From positions 1,116,001 through 1,180,000 of the forward strand of contig OZ244063.1 of assembly GCA_965215535.1 (NCBI GenBank): a DNA stretch of 64,000 nt, in the 5' to 3' direction. Shown here one piece after another: positions 16,072-23,529 of this stretch. Under the pieces are notes generated by a model. That model was not told the origin of the DNA. It saw only the letters and a list, made by a program, of their open reading frames with translations, and ran no database searches. A program made the translations under genes and the position numbers. Positions within the stretch are counted from its first letter, which is position 1; the number at the start of each line of letters is the position of its first letter. Source of the DNA: Bin94 sp965215535 (GTDB lineage Bacteria; Gemmatimonadota; Gemmatimonadetes; Longimicrobiales; Gaopeijiaceae).

Positions 16072-18143
16072 GCGGCGCCCGCTCCGGTGACGGGGCAGGA
16101 AGCGGCTTCGGAGGCGGACGAGGCGGTGGGCGCGCGGGACGGGCGCTTCTGCGGAGGATTCAGTTCATGCCTCTGCTCTACAATCCGCAGCTTCATCTTG
16201 CGGGTCGGCGACATCGTCGGGAAGGGATTGATCCGCAAGTTGTAGTCGGTGGGCGTCAGCTCGAAGCGGAAGTGGTGGAGGAGCATCAGCAAATTGATCG
16301 CCAGATGGAGTTCCACCCACCGGAAGCCCAGACATTTGTGGGTACCCAGGCCGAAGGGAGCATAGCTTGAGTTGCGGTCGGTTCCACCGCGCGTCGAGTG
16401 ACGGTTGATGTCGAAGGCGAAGGGATCGGGGAAGAAGTCTTCCATGTAGTGCGTGGCCGCCTGAACAAGGTAGATCTTCGAACCCACCTTGAGTTCGTAC
16501 CCCTCGACCACGCAGGAATTCATCACCGTTCTGATCTGCATCGGGATGATCGGATAGAGGCGCTGGGACTCCATGAAGAAGCGGTAGGTGAGATCGATTT
16601 CCGATCTGCTCAGGGCATCGGCTTCGGGGTCGCCATTGGCAAAGACCCTGTCGGCCTCCTCCTGAATCCGCCTGTACAGATCGGGCTGACGCAGCAGGTT
16701 GTAGAAGGCGAAGCTCAACGCATTGCCCAGGTAGAGGCTGACGATCAGGGGCGAAATCAGGGAGAAGGGCAGATCGGTCTCGGGCAGAAACTGCGGATCG
16801 GCAGCGTGCAGGCTCAGAACGTCGTCCACAATATCGCGGGGACATCCGGCGCGCTGGGCCGGCGTATGCGCAGCCTGAATACGATCCACCAGATCGGCGA
16901 TCAGCTTCTTGCGCCGGTTCATGGCCGGCGTTTTCAGCATGAATTCCGGAAGCGCCCGCTGCACATGCGTCACCAGCGAACGCTCCTTGAACTGGAGCAG
17001 CTTCTGGAATTCCTTCTGGGTGTCGATACCGACCGAGAGCTGCGAGAACTGCGCATTGGTGAAATTTTGGCAAGTCTCCACCGCAGGCAGAACATCGCCG
17101 ACTTTCCACGTCGCCAGATGTTCGCGGACATGATGATACAGCTCGTCGAGACGACCGGCCAGAGCGGCGCGCGAATAGGTGGCCTGAATGGCCTTGCGCA
17201 TGCGGAAGTGATCGGCGCCATCCATCGAGGGCAGAATGCGCGACGCCCCGTACACCTCCCCGAATCTCGAGAGGTAGTCCTTCGATCGCACGTAGCTGCG
17301 ACCGGCCGTTTGCATCCAGCGGTTGGCGCCGGCACCCGCAAGAACGAGCATTCCCCCCTTCTGGAAGGGCACATTGAGCCGGAAGACGGGGCCGTGCTTG
17401 CGGGCGAGATCGGCAAAAAGAGCGGGAATGTTGCCGGTCCGGAAGATCGGGCTGAAGAGCAGGTCGCGCAGCGGCGCCGAGGGAATCGGCTTCGTGCTCA
17501 GGGCACGGTGAAACCGCGGCTGGGCAATGCTCTGGGCGGTGGCTTCGCCAATGGAGCGACCGATGACATCGAGTTTGCAGACAAGGTCGATGCGCTGGGT
17601 GGCCTCCTCGTCCAGGGGAAAGATGAGGTGAAGGACCTGGCACGAGTTGGCGAGCGCGACCAGAATCGCGTCCTTCGGATGAGGAATTTCATCCCCGAGC
17701 AGCACCCCGGCGATCCGCTTCTTGACGAAATCGCTCGGCACGTCGTCGGGCGTGGTATAGGCGTCCGCCTGCCAGGCACCATAGGCAAGAGACCAGAATC
17801 CGCCGGAGTGATGAATCAGGACGCCCTCGTTCTCGAGGCCGTCGAGGGTGGCGGCCATGATCGCTTCGGAACGCGGCGAGAGGTGCTCGATCCAGTATTG
17901 GGTGTTTCGCTTCTGCGGCTCATCGGCGATCGTCTTCAGGATCGAATCCAGATGTGGATCTTCGGTCGAGGTCGTGTCAACAACGAAGAGGGAGTCCAGA
18001 TCCATGTCGATGCGATTCGAGAGCGCCAGCTCGGCGAGAGCGGCGCTCGCGACAGCACAGTTGAGGTTCCACCCGGGAACCTGATGAAAGTAGCCACTCT
18101 CCTCGTTAAGGAGCAGCAGAACCAGTTCCTGCACCAAATTCAT
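16068..18143 (-). CDS. GPP34 (Golgi phosphoprotein 3-like) domain fused to cytochrome P450
   Basis: A 691-residue two-domain protein. Residues 1-205 match the bacterial GPP34/GOLPH3 pattern: LVQELVLLLLNEESGYF, then LAELALSNRID, a TIADEP-type loop, and HPKDAILVALANSCQVLHLIF. Residues about 225-660 are a cytochrome P450 with E525xxR528 and the haem loop FGLGTHKCLG, Cys604 being the expected haem ligand. The I-helix (about 461-485) lacks the usual acid-Thr pair. The C-terminal 30 residues are low-complexity. The start at 18143 matches the GPP34 family start and lies below a candidate promoter; an upstream ATG at 18221 overlaps that promoter. It heads an operon with the RND pump and SRPBCC protein. 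GOLPH3 homologues bind phosphoinositides in eukaryotes, so membrane targeting of the P450 is a reasonable inference. Substrate unknown. Confidence 0.85.
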   Translation of the reverse strand: MNLVQELVLLLLNEESGYFHQVPGWNLNCAVASAALAELALSNRIDMDLDSLFVVDTTSTEDPHLDSILKTIADEPQKRNTQYWIEHLSPRSEAIMAATLDGLENEGVLIHHSGGFWSLAYGAWQADAYTTPDDVPSDFVKKRIAGVLLGDEIPHPKDAILVALANSCQVLHLIFPLDEEATQRIDLVCKLDVIGRSIGEATAQSIAQPRFHRALSTKPIPSAPLRDLLFSPIFRTGNIPALFADLARKHGPVFRLNVPFQKGGMLVLAGAGANRWMQTAGRSYVRSKDYLSRFGEVYGASRILPSMDGADHFRMRKAIQATYSRAALAGRLDELYHHVREHLATWKVGDVLPAVETCQNFTNAQFSQLSVGIDTQKEFQKLLQFKERSLVTHVQRALPEFMLKTPAMNRRKKLIADLVDRIQAAHTPAQRAGCPRDIVDDVLSLHAADPQFLPETDLPFSLISPLIVSLYLGNALSFAFYNLLRQPDLYRRIQEEADRVFANGDPEADALSRSEIDLTYRFFMESQRLYPIIPMQIRTVMNSCVVEGYELKVGSKIYLVQAATHYMEDFFPDPFAFDINRHSTRGGTDRNSSYAPFGLGTHKCLGFRWVELHLAINLLMLLHHFRFELTPTDYNLRINPFPTMSPTRKMKLRIVEQRHELNPPQKRPSRAPTASSASEAASCPVTGAGAA

Positions 18144-18192
18144 GGGATCTCTTTTGCCTCCAGAGCGGGGATTCGCTACGATCAATGGCGGG

Positions 18193-18221
18193 AAGTTGAG
18201 CCGGATCGTCGGCAATGTCAA
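18193..18221 (-). promoter_or_regulatory. Candidate promoter for the GPP34-P450/RND operon
   Basis: A perfect TTGACA (minus strand, 18216-18221) sits 17 bases from a weak -10 CAACTT (18193-18198). The predicted transcript start is about 45 bases upstream of the ATG at 18143, with GGAGG and AAGAGA between. Confidence 0.42.
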
Positions 18222-18362
18222 GGACTACGGGGCCTGAACCGGAGCCCCAAGGCGTCCACCGCATCTGCGGTCAGGCCCCGCTGCTCAGCTCTTGCACGAA
18301 TCCCGCCAGGCAATCCGGCACACCCCCTTGGGGATGCGCACTCGGGAGCGGCACCCCGTACC

Positions 18363-18392
18363 TGGACCGGGGGTTGGCGATTGCGTTATCTT
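18363..18392 (+). promoter_or_regulatory. Weak candidate promoter for the polyamine-type ABC operon
   Basis: TGGACC (18363-18368) and TATCTT (18387-18392) are spaced 18 bases. The transcript would start only a few bases before the potA-like ATG at 18405, making a nearly leaderless message. Weak match. Confidence 0.3.
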
Positions 18393-18404
18393 ATGGAAAG
18401 CACC

Positions 18405-19529
18405 ATGTCGCACCCTGCCTCCACTCCCCCACCCCACGTCGATTTCCGGGGCGTCGCCAAGAGCTACGACGGCCGCGTTTTCGCGGTGCGCGACTTCGAC
18501 CTGGCAGTTCGCCGCGGCGAGTTCCTGAGTCTTCTCGGGCCCTCCGGTTCCGGCAAGACCACCATTCTCATGATGCTCGCCGGCTTCGAGACGCTCAGCA
18601 CCGGCTCCATCCGGATCGATGGCCGGTCGGTTCATGCGCTTCCGCCCCGTCGGCGAGGCATCGGCATGGTCTTTCAGGACTACGCCCTCTTTCCGCACAT
18701 GACCGTCGCCCGGAACCTCTCCTTTCCCCTCGAGGTACGGGGCATCGACTCTGCCCGGCAGCGCGAATTGGTCGAACGGGCGCTGGCTCTGGTGCGGCTC
18801 GAGGGCTTCGGCAGGCGCAAGCCGGGGCAGCTTTCCGGCGGTCAGCGCCAGCGGGTTGCCATTGCCCGCGCGCTCGTCTTCGAACCCGAACTGGTTCTGA
18901 TGGACGAACCGCTCGGCGCGCTCGATCGTCATCTGCGCGAGGAGATGCAGTACGAGATTCGCCGCATTCACCGCACCCTGGGCGTCACCATCGTCTATGT
19001 CACCCACGACCAGCAGGAGGCGATGGTCATGTCAGACCGGATTGCGGTGCTGCGCGATGGCATGCTCGAGCAGGTCGCCCCGCCCGAGGCGCTCTACGAG
19101 GAACCCGAACGCTCCTTTGTCGCGCGCTTTATCGGTGAAAACAACCGGTTGCATGGACGGGTGACCGAGATCAGAGACGAGCTGTGCCGGGTGCAGGTGG
19201 GGACGGAGATCGTGACCGGACTTCGGGTGATCGGGTGCGAGACAGGCGATCGGGTGACGCTCTCGATTCGGCCCGAGCGCATCAGGATTCAGCCCGAGAC
19301 GGAGCTGTACACCAACGACTTCGAGGCGACCGTCGAGCAGATCACCTTCGTGGGCGACCATCTGCGCATTCGCATGGAGAGCTGCGGTCGCGGCGACTTC
19401 ATTGCCAAGATTCCCAATGTGGTGGGCCAGGGGCGCATTCTGGAGGGCGACCGGATCCGGGTGGGGTGGACGCCAACCGATTGCCGGGTTCTCGATTACG
19501 GAGGGCCTTTGGAGGAGGAGGAAGGATGA
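18405..19529 (+). CDS. potA: PotA-like ABC transporter ATP-binding protein (spermidine/putrescine type)
   Basis: A 374-residue ATPase. Walker A GPSGSGKTT, Q-loop (MVFQDYALFPHMTV), ABC signature LSGGQRQR, Walker B VLMDEPLGALD and the switch His (VTHDQQEAM) are all present. A C-terminal TOBE-type regulatory domain follows (about residues 250-370). The arrangement and the MVFQDYALFPHM segment match the PotA group that powers polyamine or related cation import. The start at 18405 has a GGAAAG site; an upstream ATG at 18393 lacks one. The stop overlaps the binding-protein start as ATGA. Confidence 0.9.
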   Translation: MSHPASTPPPHVDFRGVAKSYDGRVFAVRDFDLAVRRGEFLSLLGPSGSGKTTILMMLAGFETLSTGSIRIDGRSVHALPPRRRGIGMVFQDYALFPHMTVARNLSFPLEVRGIDSARQRELVERALALVRLEGFGRRKPGQLSGGQRQRVAIARALVFEPELVLMDEPLGALDRHLREEMQYEIRRIHRTLGVTIVYVTHDQQEAMVMSDRIAVLRDGMLEQVAPPEALYEEPERSFVARFIGENNRLHGRVTEIRDELCRVQVGTEIVTGLRVIGCETGDRVTLSIRPERIRIQPETELYTNDFEATVEQITFVGDHLRIRMESCGRGDFIAKIPNVVGQGRILEGDRIRVGWTPTDCRVLDYGGPLEEEEG

Positions 19530-20716
19530 TGCGCGGCCATCGTTTCGCAACGGCGATTGCGCGCGCGTTCGGCGGGATCGGGCCCCGGCTGCCGGGGAGT
19601 GCGCCCTGCCCTGCCGGCCCGCCGCCTGGGCGATCCCGCTCCGCCGCATCCGGCCTGGTCCTGCTGCTGACGATGCTGGCAGGGTGCGGGGGCGAGGAAG
19701 ACGAATCCCTGACCGTCGCCGCATGGGGAGGCGCCTACACGCGCGCCTGCAAGCTGGCCTACCACACCCCCTTCACCGCCGAGACCGGAATCGAAATCCG
19801 CGACGCCCTCTACAATGGCGGACTGGCCGAGGTCCGGGCCCAGGTCGATGTGGGGCACGTACACTGGGACGTGGTTCCGATGGAGATGGCCGACGCCGTG
19901 CGGGCCTGCGACGAGGGGCTGCTCGAACCGATCGATCGGGCCTTCCTGACGCCCGGCGCCGACGGCTCCCCGCCCGAAGAGGACTTTCTGCCGGGCACCC
20001 TGACCGAGTGCGGAGTCGGGGCCGAGTTCTACTCCACCGTCATTGCCTGGAACCGCGACCGCATTCAGGGAGCGTCACCCGCCACCGTCGATGACTTCTT
20101 CGATCTGGAAGCCTTTCCGGGTCGCCGCGGAATGCGCCGCAAGGCGCTGGGCAATCTCGAGCTTGCGCTGATGGCCGATGGGGTTCCGCCCGGAGAGATC
20201 TACGCCGTGCTGGATACGCCCGAAGGGGTCGCGCGCGCCTTTCGCAAGCTGGACACCATTCGCGACCGGATCGTCTGGTGGGAGGCGGGAGCCCAGCCGC
20301 CGCAACTCCTTGCCGATGGCGAAGTCGTGATGACCACGGCCTACAATGGTCGCATCTTCAATGCGCAAATCCTGGAAAACCAGCCCTTCGAGATCATCTG
20401 GGATGGCCAGATTCTGAGCTTTGGCCAGACGGTGATCGTGGCCGGCACCCCCAGACTGGAGGCCGCACGGCGCTTTGTCTCCTTTATCGCGCGCCCCGAA
20501 TCGCAGGCAGAACTTACCCGGCATATCTCGTACAGCTCTACGCGCGCATCGGGTCTGCCCCTTGTGGGGCGCCATGCCGAGACCGGAATCGAGATGCTGC
20601 CGCATATGCCGACGGCCCCGCAAAACATGGGCCGCGCACTCCACAGCGACTGGGAGTGGTGGGTCGATCATACCGACGAGATGAATGAACGATTCAGCGC
20701 GTGGCTGGCCCGGTGA
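19526..20716 (+). CDS. PotD-like extracellular solute-binding lipoprotein
   Basis: A 396-residue substrate-binding protein. An unusually long basic N-terminus precedes a lipoprotein signal with lipobox LAGC (Cys54). The mature protein opens LTVAAWGGAYTRACK, the standard start of the polyamine-binding family, and includes the hinge-region motif VVMTTAYNGRIFNAQ. It should deliver substrate to the permeases encoded next. Whether the ligand is putrescine, spermidine or another small molecule cannot be read. Starts at 19526 and 19529 are both possible. Confidence 0.87.
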   Translation: MMRGHRFATAIARAFGGIGPRLPGSAPCPAGPPPGRSRSAASGLVLLLTMLAGCGGEEDESLTVAAWGGAYTRACKLAYHTPFTAETGIEIRDALYNGGLAEVRAQVDVGHVHWDVVPMEMADAVRACDEGLLEPIDRAFLTPGADGSPPEEDFLPGTLTECGVGAEFYSTVIAWNRDRIQGASPATVDDFFDLEAFPGRRGMRRKALGNLELALMADGVPPGEIYAVLDTPEGVARAFRKLDTIRDRIVWWEAGAQPPQLLADGEVVMTTAYNGRIFNAQILENQPFEIIWDGQILSFGQTVIVAGTPRLEAARRFVSFIARPESQAELTRHISYSSTRASGLPLVGRHAETGIEMLPHMPTAPQNMGRALHSDWEWWVDHTDEMNERFSAWLAR

Positions 20717-21960
20717 GCACCGATTCCACGCCCGGCGACGCCCCTCTGGCCGAATCATCCGGGGAATTGGCGCGCGATCTTCGTCCCCGGCTGCGCGCCG
20801 CCGGCCTTGCGCTGCCCCTCCTGGCCTTCGTTGCGGTGACCTTTGCCGCGCCGCTGGCCACAATGCTCACCCGGAGCGTCTACGACGGGGTGGTGGCCGA
20901 TGCGCTTCCGGCCACCCTGGCGGCCATGGAGGAGTGGGACGGTCGTGCACTGCCCGGCGAAGAGATCTTTGCCGCCGCCGCTCGCGAGCTGGGCCAGGCC
21001 CGCGACGAGCGCACCCTGGGCCGGGTGGCCGGCCGCATCAACCGGGTCCGGAGCGGGATGCGGAGCGTGGTGGCGATCACGGCGCGCCGGTTGCCCTCTG
21101 CACCCGCCGAATCATGGAGAACCACCATGACGGCGATCGATCCGGCCTGGAGCGAAATCGAGAGCTGGCATGCGCTGCGCACCGCCGGCGAGCGCCTGAC
21201 CGCGCGTCACTATCTGGCTGCACTCGACCTTCGCCGCCTGCCCGACGGGTCGGTCGCCCGCCAGGATGCCGACCGCCGGATTCATCTGCGGCTCTTCGCG
21301 CGCACCCTCTGGGTCAGCCTTGCCGTCACCGGACTCTGTCTTCTGCTCGGGTATCCGCTGGCACACTTTATTGTGCATGCTCCGCCCCGCCGCGCCGGAC
21401 TGCTTCTGGCGCTGGTGCTGGTTCCCTTCTGGACGTCGCTTCTGGTGCGCACCACCTCGTGGGTTGTGCTGTTGCAAAACCAGGGCGTCATCAACGATTT
21501 GCTGGTTGCGCTCGGGCTGATCTCCGATGGCAACCGGCTGGCGCTCGTCTATAACATGACCGGCACCTTTGTCGCCATGACACATGTTCTTCTTCCCTTC
21601 ATGGTTCTGCCTCTCTATTCGGTTATGCGCACAATTCCGCCCTCGCACATGAATGCCGCCACCTCGCTGGGGGCTTCGCGCCCGCAGGCATTTGCGCGCG
21701 TCTACTGGCCGCAGACCCTGCCGGGAGTGGGCGCCGGGTGTCTGCTTGTCTTTATTCTTTCGATCGGCTTCTACATTACTCCGGCGCTGGTGGGCGGCAG
21801 CAGCGGGCAGTTGATCTCCAACATGGTTGCCTACCATATGCAGAGCTCGCTCAACTGGGGACTGGCCGCCGCCCTGAGCGCAATAATTCTGGGCTGCGTT
21901 CTGGGTCTCTATCTGCTCTATGAGCGGGTGGCCGGGACCGAAGGGGTGGGGGTGGCGTAG
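20713..21960 (+). CDS. potB: PotB-like ABC transporter permease with a long N-terminal insertion
   Basis: A 415-residue inner-membrane permease. The first membrane helix (about residues 32-58) is followed by roughly 140 residues of hydrophilic sequence. The usual five-helix MetI-type core follows, containing the EAA-like loop NAATSLGASRPQAFARVYWPQTLPG that docks on the ATPase. Ordinary PotB proteins are about 285 residues, so the insertion is the notable feature. It probably extends into the periplasm. I chose GTG 20713 because it overlaps the upstream stop as GTGA; GTG 20701 is an alternative. Confidence 0.87.
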   Translation: MSTDSTPGDAPLAESSGELARDLRPRLRAAGLALPLLAFVAVTFAAPLATMLTRSVYDGVVADALPATLAAMEEWDGRALPGEEIFAAAARELGQARDERTLGRVAGRINRVRSGMRSVVAITARRLPSAPAESWRTTMTAIDPAWSEIESWHALRTAGERLTARHYLAALDLRRLPDGSVARQDADRRIHLRLFARTLWVSLAVTGLCLLLGYPLAHFIVHAPPRRAGLLLALVLVPFWTSLLVRTTSWVVLLQNQGVINDLLVALGLISDGNRLALVYNMTGTFVAMTHVLLPFMVLPLYSVMRTIPPSHMNAATSLGASRPQAFARVYWPQTLPGVGAGCLLVFILSIGFYITPALVGGSSGQLISNMVAYHMQSSLNWGLAAALSAIILGCVLGLYLLYERVAGTEGVGVA

Positions 21961-21964
21961 ACCC

Positions 21965-22789
21965 ATGCAGGCGTACAGCCGCGGCGAGCGAGCGCTGGGA
22001 TTTGCCCACAGCGCCTTTGCGTGGGGCGTGCTGGTCTTTCTGATGGCGCCGATCCTGGTCATTGTGCCGCTCAGCTTCAACGCCGAACCCTACTTCACCT
22101 TTACCGAGGGGATGCTGCGGCTGGATCCCGAGGCGTGGTCGCTGCGCTGGTACCGCGAAATCGCCGGGAGCGGGGTGTGGCGCGGAGCTCTGGCCAACAG
22201 CCTGCTGATCGGGGTTGCGGCCACTGTCGTCGCCACCCTTCTGGGCACTCTGGCGGCGCTGGGGCTCTCCAGTCCGCACATGCCCGCCCGCCGTCTGGCA
22301 ATGGGATTCCTGGTCTCGCCCCTCGTCACCCCGATCATTATTGCCGCCGCCGGCATGTTCTTCTTCTACTCGCGAATCGGGCTGGGCCAGACGCATACAG
22401 GATTGATCCTGGCCCATGCCGCGCTGGGCACACCCTTTGTGGTGGTCACGGTGACGGCAACCCTCAGCGGCTACAACCGAACGCTCAACCGGGCGGCCGC
22501 TTCGCTGGGGGCGGGTCCGCTGCGCACCTTCATGCGGGTGCAGTTGCCGCTGATTGCGCCCGGGGTGGTGTCGGGCGCGCTCTTTGCCTTCGCCACCTCC
22601 TTCGACGAGGTGGTGGTGGTGCTCTTTCTGGGCGGAGTGGAGCAGAACACGATTCCGCGCCAGATGTGGGCAGGCATCCGCGAAGAGATCAGCCCTGCAA
22701 TTCTGGCAGTGGCCACCTTCCTGATCGTCTTTGCGGCGGCGCTCTTGCTGGTTGTGGGGTGGCTGCGGCGACGGGCGGGGGCTTCATGA
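21965..22789 (+). CDS. potC: PotC-like ABC transporter permease
   Basis: A 274-residue permease of normal family length with about six membrane helices. The EAA loop is NRAAASLGAGPLRTFMRVQLPLIAPG and the PotC-typical segment is SFDEVVVVLFLGG. It pairs with the PotB-like protein to form the translocation channel. It is the last gene of the transporter operon, four bases after the preceding stop. Confidence 0.91.
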   Translation: MQAYSRGERALGFAHSAFAWGVLVFLMAPILVIVPLSFNAEPYFTFTEGMLRLDPEAWSLRWYREIAGSGVWRGALANSLLIGVAATVVATLLGTLAALGLSSPHMPARRLAMGFLVSPLVTPIIIAAAGMFFFYSRIGLGQTHTGLILAHAALGTPFVVVTVTATLSGYNRTLNRAAASLGAGPLRTFMRVQLPLIAPGVVSGALFAFATSFDEVVVVLFLGGVEQNTIPRQMWAGIREEISPAILAVATFLIVFAAALLLVVGWLRRRAGAS

Positions 22790-23454
22790 TCCACCGCCCA
22801 CCGGCACTGCCAGTCTTTTCGACCCCCGTTTGCACGACCGCTGGAATCGTCTCTGGGTCGCGATCAACCGCGACAGGATCGCGGCGGCGTGGCTGCATGT
22901 TTATGCCGACACCGTGTTCACGGGCGCCGTTCGGATCCGGGATCGATTGAAGGCCTTCGACATTGCGGGATCCACATTGGTGACGCTTGTCGAGCGCGAG
23001 CCTACAGGCGATCCGGACGGGATCTGGCGACAGGGGCTCGACTGATATGAATTGTCTGCGCCAGGACAACGCGACCCGGACAGCGCGCCGGGTAATGAAC
23101 ACTGCGAGGACAAGTGTGCGCAGAGGCTGGCCGAATGGATCGCGAGACAGAATCTCCGTCCCGGCGACGGCGAAACCGGCAGCTTCATGCAGGGGTGCCG
23201 GTAGGGTGCGTGGCTGGCCTTCCATGACAGGCGCGGCGAATTTCACCTCGTTCGACCGTCGCCCCTCTCCCGACAGAGTGCGACCACGCCCCTGCGGTTC
23301 AGCGCGGATGCAGCGCCGCCCGAATCCGCGCCAGCCTCCCGTGATCGCTTCCCGCTCCCGGCCCCTGCGCGGGCCGGCCCGATGCGTGGCCACACAAGCC
23401 GACGGGCGCGCGCAACCCCCTGATTTTTAATTGCTGTACAATATCTTCAATAGC
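22790..23454. other. Intergenic region with a possible coding remnant
   Basis: This is the convergent space between potC and the nagB-like gene. From about 22803 to the TGA ending at 23045 one plus-strand frame reads like protein (HDRWNRLWVAINRDRIAAAW, then DTVFTGAVRIRDRLKAF). It has no plausible start codon after potC and may be a gene fragment. The rest, to 23420, shows nothing I can support. Composition becomes AT-rich from about 23420. Confidence 0.4.
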
Positions 23455-23506
23455 TTGTGCATACAGCTTGCGCACAAATATTGTGTATAAATATTGTGCA
23501 TAAATC
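23455..23506 (+). repeat. Four tandem 13-bp AT-rich direct repeats
   Basis: Units start at 23455, 23468, 23481 and 23494 with exact 13-base periodicity. Each begins TTGTGCATA or a close variant (TTGCGCACA, TTGTGTATA). The best consensus is TTGTGCATAAATA. The array sits in an AT-rich island about 100 bases long, 24 bases from the 3' end of the nagB-like gene and in a convergent intergenic space. Confidence 0.75.
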
Positions 23507-23529
23507 TCGCGACCGGGAATAAATCACAA

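Noticed and set aside
12727..16245. A very long open frame on the plus strand opposite the RND pump
   Set aside because: It is antisense to a clear RND transporter, is His/Arg/Gln-rich with no family resemblance, and is expected from GC-rich codon bias.
18143..18221. An earlier start for the GPP34-P450 protein at 18221
   Set aside because: The extra 26 residues do not match GPP34 and the codon lies within the best candidate promoter.
22689..23393. Minus-strand frame in the potC-nagB gap
   Set aside because: Overlaps potC antisense, Arg/Pro-rich, and competes with a slightly better plus-strand frame; neither has a convincing start.
23455..23506. The 13-bp array as a set of DnaA boxes or a CRISPR
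   Set aside because: The units do not match TTATNCACA, are too short and lack spacers, so neither label fits.
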